Of a stretch of DNA of 64,000 bases, positions 11,300 through 24,392 are shown one piece after another (position 1 is the stretch's first letter; each line of letters opens with the position of its first letter). The stretch comes from Rotaria sp. Silwood1. Lineage: Eukaryota > Rotifera > Eurotatoria > Philodinida > Philodinidae. The notes under the pieces were generated by a model. The model saw only the letters and a list, made by a program, of their open reading frames with translations. It was not told the DNA's origin and did not search any database. Position numbers and translations under genes: made by a program. The stretch is from NCBI GenBank assembly GCA_905250075.1, contig CAJNOP010000172.1, forward strand, positions 186,001 to 250,000, written 5' to 3'.

Positions 11300-12710
11300 T
11301 TATTGTGACATTGAGAGCCATACAGCCAAGTTAGAAATAAACATGCATAATAATAGAAAAAGAAAGATCAAATAATTTAAGGCGTTGCATCTAGCTTCAA
11401 TTTCTTTTTTATTTTTGCTTTTCGCTTTCTCTTTATCAAAATCAGTTTGGCATGACTCGCATCTGTTGCAGAAGTCACATTTTGGTTTTACTCTTTGATC
11501 TTCACTATTATCAGCAATAGCATTCTTCTTTTGATTTGACTTGTCATCTTGTTTTGGTATTGGAAAACAATAACAAAACACTCTTTGCAATAGTCCACAA
11601 AAAGTATAAAGCCATTTTGGCATTTCAGCTTTTGCTGTAAAATGATTATACATGATAAACCATGTCATTGATAATAACGTCCAACAAATTGATAACAAAA
11701 AGTATAATGTGATCATCATTAAATATTGAGACTGTTGTGGAAATAGACTGGAGAAATTTAGTGAGTAAACAGAATATGTCATAAAACATGTCATACCTAA
11801 AATGCAAATAAAATATATTTATTTTATCAGTTCTATCTCATATTCAAGAAAAGAAAATATTCTTACATAGACCGATTTGTGTTGCAAATGGTAATGGATA
11901 TGATAACAACGTAACACAATTTAAAATCAAACATGCAAATATACCATTCATCATAAAAAATAATGGTTTTCTTTGTAGAAATAATTGTATGGATATAACA
12001 GGATTAACAGTGTTCTCAAATGGTGCTCTATCTGCTGCATCGGTTATATCCAAATCTGTTCCACTCAATTTCCATAAAGGATGTTCACTATATCCACTGG
12101 TATCAATTACTAAACTACGGTTTTCTGTATACACAATTCTATTATATCCTTGACTCCATGATGTTAGATTAATGCTGCACATTTGTCTATCAAATGGAAA
12201 CTTTTGAACAAAGAAACTACATCTTGTTCTTATTGTTAATGCTGGTAATATCATATACACTTGACCTGTATAATAGACAGATGCCAAACTATAATCGCTT
12301 ACTGTAAGATAACCACTGGCATCTGCAGAATTCAATATCATTGTATCTGGTATCCATAAACTTTTAACTGGTAGCATAACTACTGTAATATTATTTGGAG
12401 CAGTTGGCATCCATGATAATCGACTATCGATCCAGCTTTGCGAGAAAAATATACTTGATGTCATTATTTGTTGTTTTTCATCTATAGCAACAATTTGTTG
12501 TAGTGAAGCAGTGATATCAATTGATACTTGTTCATCTGGTCTTATATTTTTATTATAGCGAGTTAGCAATATTGTTATTAATGTTTCTTCGACTGCTTGT
12601 CCAGGCGGTAATGTTCCGCCATTACAAAAGAGAAAGAAATAGCATACCAAGATAATAAAAGACAGTAATTTTATCATTTTAAGATTCTTTATTTCAGTAC
12701 GACAGATCAA
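11300..12710 (-). CDS. Cys-loop ligand-gated ion channel subunit (nicotinic-like)
   Basis: Two exons, 12710-11867 and 11796-11300, are joined by a 70-bp GTAAGA...TTTTAG intron in phase 1, giving 446 residues. A signal peptide (MIKLLSFIILVCYFFLFCNG) starts at Met12, so translation may begin there. The ligand-binding domain has LWIPDTMI near residue 119. The signature Cys loop runs from Cys164 to Cys178 with 13 residues between and the usual FPFD. TM1 lies near 250-270, TM2 starts at the splice point, TM3 follows, and a cytoplasmic Cys/Lys-rich loop precedes TM4 at the C-terminus. No vicinal Cys pair is seen in loop C, so this looks like a non-alpha-type subunit. TM2 lacks the usual Glu-Lys at its inner end, leaving ion selectivity unclear. 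It acts at the plasma membrane as part of a pentamer; the ligand is unknown. Confidence 0.88.
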
Positions 12711-15700
12711 TAAGACTTTTCATACCTGTTTTTCGCTAGTTGTTTTTACTAAAATATAGAAAAGAAAAGCTTTATATATGATGTCATAAAAAGCGTCTAT
12801 ATTTGAACAAGTTCCATTATGAAGAAAATACAGTATTTATTTTACGAATGCATTGTTTGTGCTAATGAAAGATATTTTTTCTAGGAAGTCTATTTCAAAG
12901 ATGATCATTCACCACGATAGAGAAATCAATTTATTTCAAAATGAAAAAAAAAACAATGTTCAAACAACTCGGTAAGTCTTTTCTTTTTCTTTGTTGTCTT
13001 TTTTCTGAAGTCAAGAAATACGGATCGCTTCCGGCAGGAAAACGCCGGAAATCGATGGCAGATAAAATCAGTATTCCGGACTGAACAATTTGCGGATATT
13101 GCCAGAGGACTTTCGGTCAACTTCCTCTTCTTTTTGGCAGAAAACAACCGTGAATCATTGAGAAAATTTTGGATACGTTGTAATTTCGAATACTGCTTTT
13201 CTGTTTCATTGATTTCCAACATATTTTCTGTCGTTTTCAGTGAAATTCGATTCTTTTCGCGGTCTGAAGTCAGCGATCCGGGTTTATCAAACGACTTCAC
13301 AGAAAAGTTTCTTATGATTGTAAATGAACTTTCACTTTATCAATTTTTATATTACCTTCATTGGTTTATTAACTTTATTTCGTCTTTCAATTTCAAAGTG
13401 TTCTATTAAAACTGTTATTAGATAGAAATAAAACTTAATTTTATTCTGAAACTTAATTTTATTCTGAAAGACTGTAACGGTTTCTCAAGAAAGAAGACAA
13501 ACATAGGTTGACAGATATTTTTTTAAAAATTACTCAGAGATTTTTCGATATTATTAGCTAAAGCACGCTTGACTACTTATGAGTTGTTAGAAAAAGTGAT
13601 GGCATAAGTAAGGAATTTGCATATGCTTTATATATAACAATCTTTGAGTCTAAAATAGTAACCGATCTACTAGTTGAAACAATTCTTGTACTATACGGCT
13701 TTGTTTTTTATAGGTATTGAAAATCATTCTTGAATTTTACAGTAAATCGCGAATATTTTATCGTTTGTATGGCATATTCGAATTCGATAATATAAGTTTT
13801 GCTAAATAAAGAAAATAATCTGATGATGAAACATATTCTAATGAATTCCATATTTCAACTGCATCTTTTGATCGATTTTGATTTAAAAAAAACAAAAGCA
13901 TTCATTGTAATTATTAAGAATCTTCTTTTCGTTTTCTGATGAAAGTACTACCCGCTTATACATATAATGTACTCCTTTATTTTGTAGAACTCGTGTTATG
14001 CTTTTCGAATAAAAATAGAACGAGTGTAAGGTTTTTTAGTGAAGGCTTTGCGACTCTCCTTAATAGCAACAACATAAGGGAGAATTCAATGATTAATGAA
14101 TGAATTTTCCTAGCAATCGAGAACAACAAGTGTCCCATTTATAGATACATTTGCTCGCTTTGCTCTTCTCAATGATGAAAATAACAAGTCTATCCAGTTA
14201 CATTGTGAAGTTATTCCAAAAAACACACAAAGGTACATTACACTTCTAAATAGATATTATATGCATCGTTTCTATGGCATAACACTGTCTACTACAGTAA
14301 AGATTTGGTTGCTTCAATTAATTTAGATGATCAAACTTTTAAATATAAGCGAGATAAAGACATAATTATTGGTTGTACAATATTCGAATTGTACTTATTA
14401 AAATATCGATATTTTGATGTAGTTCAATCGATGATTTAAAATTAAGAATGACATTTGCAAATAATTCAATAGTGATGTTAACATGAATAAGTTTGAAGTC
14501 CGTTAAATCTTATCAAAATCTATTCATACTTACAAAAAATAAGATAATAAAAAAATTTTACTTATAGATTCAATCAAGAGCATTCTGATATAATTATGAA
14601 CGATTGTATGGTAAATAATTCCAGTCGAATTGAACTATTAGTATATTCAAAATGTTATTTTTATATTCAATATTTTCTAGTAAAACTTGACTAGTTAATT
14701 TATTAGTCGATTCAATGAAAACTTCATTGTTTATCATTTTGTTTGTTTTTTCTTCCATCGATTAAATGTTTTTACTCTTGACTTTTTAATCAAACGAATC
14801 AGTTCAATCAGGAAAATCCAAGTTTAGCTCTTTCTCTAATGATCAAAATCATTTTGGTACGCTTTTTCTCTATTAGAAAAAAAAAACTTTCGACATTCAA
14901 CTTGAAGACGATGGTATGTGGGAATATTAATGTACATTTTCTTGGTATAGTGACACGCAATGCAAACGAAGAAAAAAAGCACATTGCGGAAGAACATGAT
15001 GAAAAAAGTAAACACGTACAATGATAAATGTATCATTACGAAATCAACTGCCTACTTCATCAAAATGTCCTGCTCGATTAATGCACATAGTAACACACAA
15101 GTTGGAAAAACCAAGCAATGTCGTCATTAACAAGAATGTAACACAGGTAGTTGCGAACACATACAAAACATAATTCATATATTTCAGTATCGTTTGGTAC
15201 GTGAGTATACTTTATTTTCAACTTATTTAAGAGACATTGCATGCGATAATCAAGCAATTTTTAATAGCGCCACATTCTTTAAAATTTGATTCTTCTTCCT
15301 TTCTTTTATTATTACACTGTAAAATTTAAATAAATTCTGTTTTCTTGAAAACCGAGTTAGTAAAAGCTCGAACATTTTAAAATTATTTGCTAATTGTCAA
15401 ATAATTTTATAGTTTGCAGAAAATGTTAGACTTGACGAAAGCAGAGATTCAATCCGATTTTTTGAAAAACAAAAGTATTTTCAAATGCATCGAAAGATCA
15501 ATAACAATTTTTAATGATGTTTGAAAATGAATTCCAGTTTTATAGGAAATCAATTCAAACTCTACAACAAGGAGAATACGAACAGTAGTTGTTGAAATAC
15601 CTTTCAAAAAATGGTGACTATAGAATCATTATTTAGCCACATATGTAAGTCAGTTGAGGGACTCGAGAATTTATTTTTGTGAGACAACTGCATCAAATCA

Positions 15701-16416
15701 GCTAATTACATAATGTGTATGAGTGTAAAGTGTGGGTGCAGTCATATGGTGTATCTTTCTTACGTATTTACATCAATACCTCACACCCTGCAGGCCGCCG
15801 TGCTTGGATAATTTCGGATGAAACGCGGATACGGCCGCGTGACTACCGTTTAACCATGTTAGCAGTTAAAACTTTTCGAATTTGAAACGGAAAAGTCAAT
15901 TCAACTGTAATGGTGTACTGCAAGAGTTATGTTCGCACCTTGTTTTTCAGGCACAGTGCATGCATCTAGTACATAGATTATTGTCGACATCAGTTCTAAA
16001 CGTGAAGCGAAGTTTTAGATGTTGACAGCGTCTCTGTCCAATTTTGAAAAAAAAAGTTAGTAAAGGGTTGAAAACCAGTAAAGTGGTCAGAACCCTCATT
16101 GACCACCTCATAGATGCTAATTCTCGTACATTTTCACTAGTAATATTGAGGCTTACTTATGCGAAAAGTATGAGTTCAAAGTCAAAGAAGTACTTGAAGT
16201 ATTTCTCACATGAATCTAAAAGGAAAACAATACCTTATAATTCGTACACAAAAAGAAGAAACCTCTTTGGGTCACCGTGTGTTGCACCAGAACATTTGCA
16301 AAAAAACAGACGCTTTTCTTCTTGCAACGGGTTCTTATGATCTCATTTGTTAAGACTTTTTGTATATATGTATGTGTTTTCTTCGATCATAAGATTTTTC
16401 AAAGAACATTCTCCTA
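12711..16416. other. Long non-coding stretch
   Basis: No recognisable gene. The minus frame 12926-13300 (124 codons, Lys/Ser/Phe-rich) overlaps an opposite frame at 13134-13409, and neither has a domain. A small GC-rich hairpin (TTCCGGC...GCCGGAA) sits at 13029-13050. At 15227 a TTAAGAGACATTGCATGCGA word resembles one end of the foldback element at 7996. A GT-rich/CA-rich pair lies at about 15718-15790. The plus frame at 16044-16340 is Lys/Ser-rich and unassigned. Confidence 0.5.
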
Positions 16417-17865
16417 ATGAATTTACTTAAATTTGAAAACAGATATGCTATCATCGCCATACTGTACGGCGTATGCATCATATCCTTGGTACTCTTTGAA
16501 ACGTCCAAAGATTGGTATCTTAACGTGTTTCATGAATCCTCGCAGCATTTTTTCGGTCAAAGTGCTTATATCTCGACATCTGATCGCTTGAATTCAGGTG
16601 CACAATCTCTATCACTGATGTATAAAGCTCATAAAAGATTTTCTTCTGATATAAACAATCTGTACGCAAGTGTTATTGCAAAATTTATGTCACCTCTGGC
16701 TCAAGATCGCAAGTAAAATACGTGGTTTTCCGGTTTCTGTTGATCAAAACTTCCTTATGTTTACTAGTGCTCATATGCTTGAGCTAGCATTATTATCTAA
16801 TGGCCGTTTTCATCATTATAGAATAACACGATACACAAAGTTCGTGACGAATAATGGAAGTGTACGAGGGATACTACGTTCAGGAAAACCTAGCGTTCAT
16901 TTCGTTCTGATGCCATGTTCTGTCCTTGCATCACATGATCTCACACCTAATTTCGCGAAAAAGAACACCAGCAAACGATTTCCACATCCTGGGTTCTCGA
17001 CAATACTACAGCATGTAGTTGATGTTAGCCCGAATGCTGATCTACCCGATCACGTTGATTTGTATATCTCAACCCATGATTATTCGTAGCTCGACCTAGA
17101 TCGTAAATATCACGTTCCTGCATTTCGTAAATTAATAGGAAACATGGGACAGACACTGATACCGCCTCCACTTTTCAGCGTCTGTAGAAAAGCAAAAAAA
17201 TTGGATATACCAGATTTGTATGCTGACCAACTTCTCGTAAATCTGTTGAAAAAGTAGTACGTAAGCTATTCATTTTCCGAAATCGAAGTGATGATGAGTT
17301 CGAAATAACCCTATCTGAATTCATAAGATGCAATGATACAGCTATTTGGTGCGGTGGTACCAGTGGTCAAACCTATGCTTTGAATAATTCGCTATTCGGC
17401 CAGAGTAGTCAACTTGTACAACTAAGAATGATGGCACCTCATTTATTGGACGCGAGATTTACTGAATGCGTGGGCTGTGCATTAGATGCTGCAAAGATTA
17501 TGAATATCCCTTTTGGTCAATGGCTGAATACACGTTTTATATCCAGTGACATATATTTCACGAGAAAATTTCTTATCGATATTGAAGATAATGGTTGGTC
17601 TTCACGTTTCTACGAGTTGATGCTTACTGGTGCTACACTTTTCAAAGTGTATCGTATGAATAATTGTGACAAGTTTTGGTATGATCTATTGAGACCAGCT
17701 GTTGACTTTGTGCCTGCCGCAGTCGACATGTATGATCTATTCTCTAAGCTAGTTTATTATCAATCACATCCAGAAGAGGCACTTCGAATCGCTAACAGTG
17801 GAATGAAGCGCGTAAGCTTTCTGCTACGTGCTGCTATTTGGTCAAAATATATAACGGGTGTCTGA
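16417..17865 (+). pseudogene. GT90/CAP10-like glycosyltransferase pseudogene
   Basis: Pieces of one protein run in order but change frame. They are 16417 to about 16700 (frame 1), about 16700-17250 (frame 2, with an in-frame TAG at 17087), then frame 1 again from about 17275 to 17865. The third part carries WCGGTSGQ, PFGQWLNTRF, KFLIDIEDNGWSSRFYEL, FWYDLLRPAVDFVPA and DLFSKLVYYQSHPEEALRIA. This is the pattern of GT90 (CAP10, KDELC, POGLUT) enzymes, where a WRGS-like motif, an 'sGNGWSSRF' loop and an 'HYVPV...DL..kl.y' tail occur in this order. The start contains a hydrophobic segment that could be a type II membrane anchor. GT90 enzymes transfer xylose or glucose in the ER/Golgi. At least two frameshifts and a stop make this copy non-functional unless the assembly is wrong. 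Confidence 0.7.
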
Positions 17866-18813
17866 CGCGCTGTAGCAGCATTATAAATAAGACCCGACGC
17901 TCCTGAAGAACAACATATTGCATCATTAGGTCTTACATCGGAATCCTGTAATTCTATGTCTTCTGAGTATTGTTTTTGCAAACCAGTATGAATAAAACTG
18001 ATGCTGTTAATCAAGAGTCATGAGTAGCACAAATAATAAACGGATGGACATGTCTAAGAGACAAGTGCAATCTGTTAATGGCACAACACTTGCTTTCCAG
18101 CTATCGAAATAATCGACAAAAAACTATCTACTTGATATTTCTTCGCTTGTCAAACGTCAAAGAGGCACGAACACTGTGATTATTATTTTTAACTCTTTTT
18201 ATACTACTCTTGTCAATGCAACTTCTTCACGTGAAACCACTGATCGCTAACTCGGACTCTTACTGGCTCGAAATCGAGACGCGAGTTAGATAATAAATTA
18301 TCGACCTGTGAGCATTCTTGTCTATAAGAACATACGTGATGACATTAGCGAAAAGTATCGTGATAGAGGATATTTCAAGTTACAATGAAAAATAATTTTT
18401 TATTTTGAAATCTTAATTTACGGATTTTTGATTTTTGACTAAATTAAAGTATGACACATGTCAGAGAAGTAGAAATAAGAAATCAAAAATCAAAAATCAT
18501 AAATGTTATTTTGCTGATATTCGTACCTTCCTTGTAACAGCAAGAGCAATTATTTGTTCACTTTCAATCACCTATTCTTACTCTTACCCACATCCTCATT
18601 TAATCAAGTAAAAATTTTTTTTTCTTGTTATCATCAAGGGATTAATTGGCAAAGACGAAAAAGTCGATCATTTCAAAATTTTCTGAGCTTGTTTCTGAAA
18701 AATTTGAATTCCTATTTGAAAAAGTATTTTATTGTGTCAGTCTTATCGATTTTTTTTTAAATGTTGCAATAGAAATTCGAATTCAAAATCTATTTTCAGA
18801 TGTCTTATTTGTA
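17866..18813. other. Non-coding stretch
   Basis: An inverted pair of GATTTTTGATTTTTGA-like words lies at about 18423-18503, with about 45 bp between the arms. No gene is supported; the minus frame 17760-18014 is a shadow of the glycosyltransferase remnant. Confidence 0.45.
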
Positions 18814-20553
18814 TAGGGTGTCCCAAAAGTCCTTAGAGTTAGGAAAATTTGAATATCTTCATCATTCTTCCACCAAATAAGCTGAATTTTTTTCTAAGGG
18901 TAAAGGACAGATAGAAGTTTATATTCATGAAGGAACAGTCCATTTATGGACACGAAACCAGCAAACTTTTCTTCACTATATCACTAGTTAGCTATGGTGA
19001 GGACTTATTTTGTACTAAGACCTAGATCACTAGCTAAGTTTAACCATGGCCTCACTTTTTTCTTCTCAAACACGCAACAAATACACTAATACACACGTAT
19101 GTACATGCGTGTGTATGTATATAAGTAAAAACACGCATATCTGGATAGAACCAAAAGACAAAACCCTCAAGAAAAAAAAGAATAGATATCAAAAATGATC
19201 CACCTGATAAAAGAGCGCATAGCATTACTGATTTCATTTACGATTCTTCAATATGTGTGCAACTCGCACTATTGATGAAAAAATCACGATTGTGCGACTT
19301 TTTTCGAAGTACGGAAATGTGCGACGTACAAAGATAGTGGAACCATCATTTTGATACGACTCCGCTGCATTTAACCACAATTTCTTTCATAAATACAAAA
19401 ATTGATGAAAATGGAACAGTTAAAGATTTACCACGCAGTGGTCGACCAACTATACTTTCTGAACAAAAGCTGAAGGCGATTGAAGAAATGGTTACTAGCC
19501 TTCCGCGACTGTCTATTCGTCAAGGTGCTGCTCGAGCTGGCATAAGGAACACCATGTATCAAGTAGCTATGAAATGGCTTCATTTTAAACCCTGTCATCC
19601 AACCTTAATAGTAGACCTTAACGAAGATGATTTCGATCGTCGCAGCGAATATTGCAAATTATGGATAAAAAAATTCGAGAATGATTCCGATCTAATCGAT
19701 CGCATATTCTGGAGCGATGAAGCGAAATTTAATATGAATACAACAGTTAATCGACACATTTGCATGTAGTGGACCAAGGAAAATCCATACTTAAAGTGTG
19801 AAGTATCCAATACGCAACAAGGCATCACGGTCTGGTGCGGAATAAGTTCTAATGGACTTGTTGGTCTATATTTTTTCAATGATACTGTCATTGGCCCATC
19901 GTACAAAGAAATGTTGGTTAATTACGCATGGTCTCAGTTGAACCGCAAAGCATTTTACTTCCAACATGATGGGATAGGACCTCATTATGCTGTTATTGTT
20001 CGAAAATGGCTTGACGAAAAATCCCAAGACCAGTAGACAGGCAGACGTGGTCCATATGACTGGCCAGCTCATTCACCGGATTTAACTGCATGTGACTTCT
20101 TTCTCTGGGGATATTTAAAGGACATCGTGTTTAAACAGCTGCTTGCTATCAATAGGTAACTTCAAGAAAGAATTGAACAAGTTTGCGAACAGATACCAGA
20201 AGAAATGTGCCGCAAAGCATGTCGCTCTGTTTTGCAATGCTTTCATGATTGTGTGGACAACGAAGGGCAATTTATTTCAAACTAGTATAATATATCAGCT
20301 ACACTCCTCGTTAAATACAATAAAAGAATATCCTACAGTACCAGAATATAGCTATGAGCAACAAACGTTTGTGCATTGTTTACTTATATAGTTAAGAAAA
20401 GTTTGCTGGTTTCATGTCCATAAATGGACTGTCCCTTCACGAATAAAAACTTCTATAGGTCCTCTATCCTCAGAAAAAAATTCAGCTTATTTGGTTGAAG
20501 AATGATGAAGATATTCAAATTTTTCTAACTCTAAGGACTTTCGGGACACTATA
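18814..20553. mobile_element. mariner-like DNA transposon with about 158-bp terminal inverted repeats
   Basis: The left end (18816 onward) reads GGGTGTCCCAAAAGTCCTTA. The right end, reverse-complemented, reads GTGTCCCGAAAGTCCTTA. The match continues inward for about 158 bp per arm, to about 18975 on the left and from about 20394 on the right. TA lies at both outer edges, as expected for the Tc1/mariner superfamily. A transposase pseudogene fills the interior. Confidence 0.85.
19250..20391 (+). pseudogene. Tc1/mariner superfamily DDE transposase, decayed
   Basis: The reading begins near ATG 19252 and continues with changes of frame. Visible blocks are RSGRPTILSEQ (helix-turn-helix linker), FWSDEAKFN (first catalytic Asp), GITVWCGISSNG, FYFQHDGIGPHY (second Asp) and AHSPDLTACDFFLWGYLKD (third Asp, about 36 residues after the second). 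The last block is typical of insect-type mariner relatives. Stops interrupt the reading at about 19353, 19767 and 20034, with at least one frameshift in the first 200 bp. The element is therefore dead, but could still be mobilised in trans through its ends. Confidence 0.8.
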
Positions 20554-22005
20554 TATTGTTCCCAAAATATTTGAATTTGTCTTAGATGATCGATAGAGTA
20601 GTGAATGAAAAATTTAGAGTTTATTGAATTCAAACAAAATGTCGCCAGTATCAACGGATGATCAACGTATTTAAACGTTTCCAGACATACAAAATTTCAT
20701 TGGAACCATTGAAGCTGAATTGAAAAGAAAAAGTTTATTTTAATATAAGACTGTTGGATTTAAGAAAAATCGCCATTGATCATGACAAATATCCCATCAA
20801 AACATGTGACGTATGGCGAAGCAAAGGTATTTATTCTCATCATCTGCAAATCAGATCTTTCCTGAAAATTGCAAACTAACAACAGTTTCACGAAATATAA
20901 TGAAGGTTTTACAACTACTAAAATAAATATGTTTCATAGGTAAATGTATACATTTGTATGCTTATTTTTCTATCAAGAAAACACTTTGAAAAACGCCTGG
21001 TGCCTTACAAAACAGTTCATTCATGCATCTTGATATCTTCTTTAGTGTGTTAGTGTCCTCTGCCATTTATCGTATCAGCACGACACGAACGACTGGTCAC
21101 TGCGATTGATTAACCGTTTCTGTTTATTTGCTTTTTTTATTTTCTTTAATCTATTTTCATACATGGAAAAAAATAAATGATACTTTATACATTACACTTG
21201 TTCAATATTTGTTTATAGAAAAGTACTATTAATTGTGATGCTTCCTACCTGGAAAATTATTTTATTTGTAATATTCTGCTTGAAGATGTACGTCTCTCTT
21301 TAGGGTGTAATTTTCGTCATTTTTTATTCTAGATATTTTTTTTCCATTTGATCAGCTGGTTCTTCTTGTTAAAATTCTAAAATTGAAAATAATTAGGTTA
21401 GCGACATACTTTACTCTTATTTCTTAGTTTGTTTCTATTTGAATTTATTTATATTTTTTTCGTACTATTTGCTGTGAATGTTTCATTTCATATCAATTAA
21501 TTCTTGAAGATATCGTTTACAATGAAGATATCTCTCTTTATACTAATTCCTGGCAACTTTATTTGTGGAACATAAAATGTATTTAAATTGAATGAGAGAG
21601 TTTAAACTAGCATTTTAAAAAATTTTATTTTCGAAAGATATTAACTGAGAAGCAACAAATGACAATTATCAAAAACAGTAGCTGTAAGGAAAAGATTTAC
21701 TATAGGAATGTAAAGGAAAATATAGCGAACTGATCGAGAAATCTACTAGTTTCAAAGGTTTCTTGTAACAAATGTCATCGAAAAGGACATAGCCTAATTT
21801 GTTTGTTTTTTGAACTTGGAATATTCTTAGCGGTTGTACACAGCCTTTAAGGATATATATGTTACAAACGAATGCACATTTTTTTTCATCATAAAAGGCC
21901 CATTTAATCTTGCTAGCACTCGGGAATAGGAGAAAATGTTCTTTGAATATCTATAACCATTTGAAGTCAGTGCTTTTAACGTAAAGAGTAGTTCAAATGA
22001 TAGGT
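20554..22005. other. Non-coding stretch
   Basis: AT-rich; no reading frame above 60 codons and no motif recognised. Confidence 0.5.
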
Positions 22006-24289
22006 TCAGTATATTTGCCCATCAGATATTCTTTGGCGATTATCAAACCGACCATGGGGAATATCCAATAGAGCAGCATGTAATAGTGATCCATCTTGAG
22101 AACGATCATTGATGCAGATCCACAATTCATGTCTTCGAGCCAACATTAATGAAGGACTCTTCAGATTGCCAACTTTGTTCCGTTTGAAAAATTGATGTTT
22201 TCTTTCCGTTACTAAACATGAAGTGTAAGACAGAGGTTCAACGTCTTTCATTATTGCTGGAACATGTGTCATAAAACGGAGTTTAAATTTAATTTTACAC
22301 GGATATAGTTTTCAAAATTAATCATTGTGCTTATTTATGAAATGAGGCAATTGATCATGAGTAATACTATTGATTCTATTCGCAAAGCATAAGAAAAGAA
22401 TGTGCATACAAATTAAAATTGCTTTCTATTATGGAATGTCTGATGAGTTCAGCAGATTTTTGAGAATGAAAAATAAATTAACAGGTAAGTGAAATGTCTG
22501 CATTGATGTAAGCAGCATTGCAAAACTGTTTTGTTTGTTGCGTTCATCTGCTGTTAGATCGAGGTATGGCTTTGAATTTAGTTCAGTTTCATCATATGGA
22601 AACTGATTAACTTTCTGACCGAATCCATTCAAGGTGAAGTAGTCTTTGGTTATACAGAAATCCAGAAATGCATTCAGCTGATTAGAAGGTACACCCTTAA
22701 AATAATAGACGAAAAGTTATCTCTAGAAATATTAAGTTTCTGAATTTCTTTCAGATTTTCATCTTATTCCTTGCAAGTGTTATACAGCACAAAGGTACAA
22801 ACAAACCTGCAATTATTTTTTTTATTCTGTTGCGTGGTAGGACATGATTGAATAAAGTCTACCAGTAGTATTCTCAAGCAAACAAGTCGATCCATAGGCT
22901 TTCAACTTTAAAAGTTTCTTGTAATCTGCTGAAATCTAGATTAGCTACAAACTTTTTTTGAGAAGTTTGCAACCACCCTCAGGTCAAACTCTGCCGAAAT
23001 CTTTTAGGTATAAATTACCATAACTTTTAAGTCATTATTTTACCTCTAACAAAGTGTGCATCACATCATAAGGCCATTGCCGTATGACATCGTACACTTG
23101 ATCAAATAAACTTCGATAATTTATTCCATATTTTTTAGATAAGTAATCAAACCGTTGACCACAACCTTCAAGAATTTTCAGGGTAGGAAGAAACTTGTTG
23201 CGCTGAATGTTACAAAGATGACAAAAATGCGTTGCAGTGACACTTTTTTTTGAATTCGTTTAGCAACACTTGAGCCTGGTAATTACCTAGTGAAATAAAT
23301 AAACCACTGCTATATCAGTAATATCGTGCCATTTATATTGATTTTGATACTTAATTAGGCAAAAAAAATATTTTCATTTTTTTGAAGTTAGTTTTTATAG
23401 TACCGGTAGTAGAAGGTTGATTTATCTTGATCGAAAAGTCATCCATTGTATGACATAATACATTATATTTTCTTACCCGTCTTCTACAGACTGTAATAAA
23501 TCATTTCGATAACCGGTTTGTTTTTGTTCTCGTCGAACGCTTAATAGAGACTAGTAAAAAAATAATGCCAGCTTGAACTTCTGGTAGTTGAAAATACTTC
23601 TCCAGGCTTCATGGCAAGAGCACGTATGTTTATTTTATAATCTTGATTTTCTTGTTCTTGGTGGTATCTATGAAAAAACAAAACGATTGTCAACTTTTCA
23701 TAGATTATCATCCATTGTTATTTCAAAAACAGCAGTTTTTCTTTTTCAATACTAGATTAAGGAACTATTTTAGTAACATACTTGATATGATATTTATATA
23801 AGCTTGGTCATTAAACTTAAGATGACAAACTCAATAGCTGCCTCAGATGTATGAAATGCTGTTTGACGACTAACGACCAAATATACAAAACATTTTTCAA
23901 ACACTTAGAATAGCTCTTCTTCATTTAAATATTTCGCCACATTTTACATATCTATCGACGAGTTCTTTAGATCTTCATTTTTTGAGTACCTTCTAGTGGA
24001 TTATCTTCTTGGCTACTTCGATCTATTATTCCCACGTCATTATACTTTTTTTGTTCATCTTACTGCATATCTTTATAAGAGCGACACCAACTGAAAATTA
24101 ATAATAAATCGATTGCTTCAAATAAAAAGAAAACAAAACCTTACTGAACTTGAAGACTTTTGAGGCTGCTGAAAGAACTACCACAGGAGCAAATAAGACG
24201 AATATTTTACTGTGGTTGTCTAGATCACGTTGATGTTTGACATATGTCGATAGAGTACTACAATCGACTTTGTAAATGCCACAATACAT
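22006..24289 (-). pseudogene. Broken multi-exon gene, probably transposon-derived
   Basis: Minus-strand pieces appear in the order expected for a metazoan family usually regarded as transposon-derived, with zinc-finger N-terminus and a conserved 'MHTLLEGV' motif. They are a Cys/His start near 24289-24200 (CSTLSTYVKHQR); an exon ending at 23044 (VYDVIRQWPYDVMHTLLE); an exon from 22695 (GVPSNQLNAFLDF, then FGQKVNQFPYDETELNSKPY); and a C-terminal piece at 22272-22110 (ERKHQFFKR, LARRHEL). The splice between 23044 and 22695 is in phase and restores LE|GV. Other parts need frameshifts or show stops. I do not recognise a cellular function. The family assignment comes from memory of motif order and is tentative. 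Confidence 0.4.
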
Positions 24290-24392
24290 AGCTTATCTGA
24301 AAATAATAACTCACGTTTGTTTCTTTCTGCTAGATGAAGATCATATTTGAACACAAAGGTCGAAAAACAACTGTTATTTGAACAGATTATAC

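Noticed and set aside
12926..13300. 124-codon minus-strand frame
   Set aside because: Low-complexity Lys/Ser/Phe composition, an overlapping opposite frame, no domain, no splice partners.
14836..15036. Overlapping frames on both strands of about 60 codons
   Set aside because: Antisense pair in AT-rich DNA with no domain; typical chance frames.
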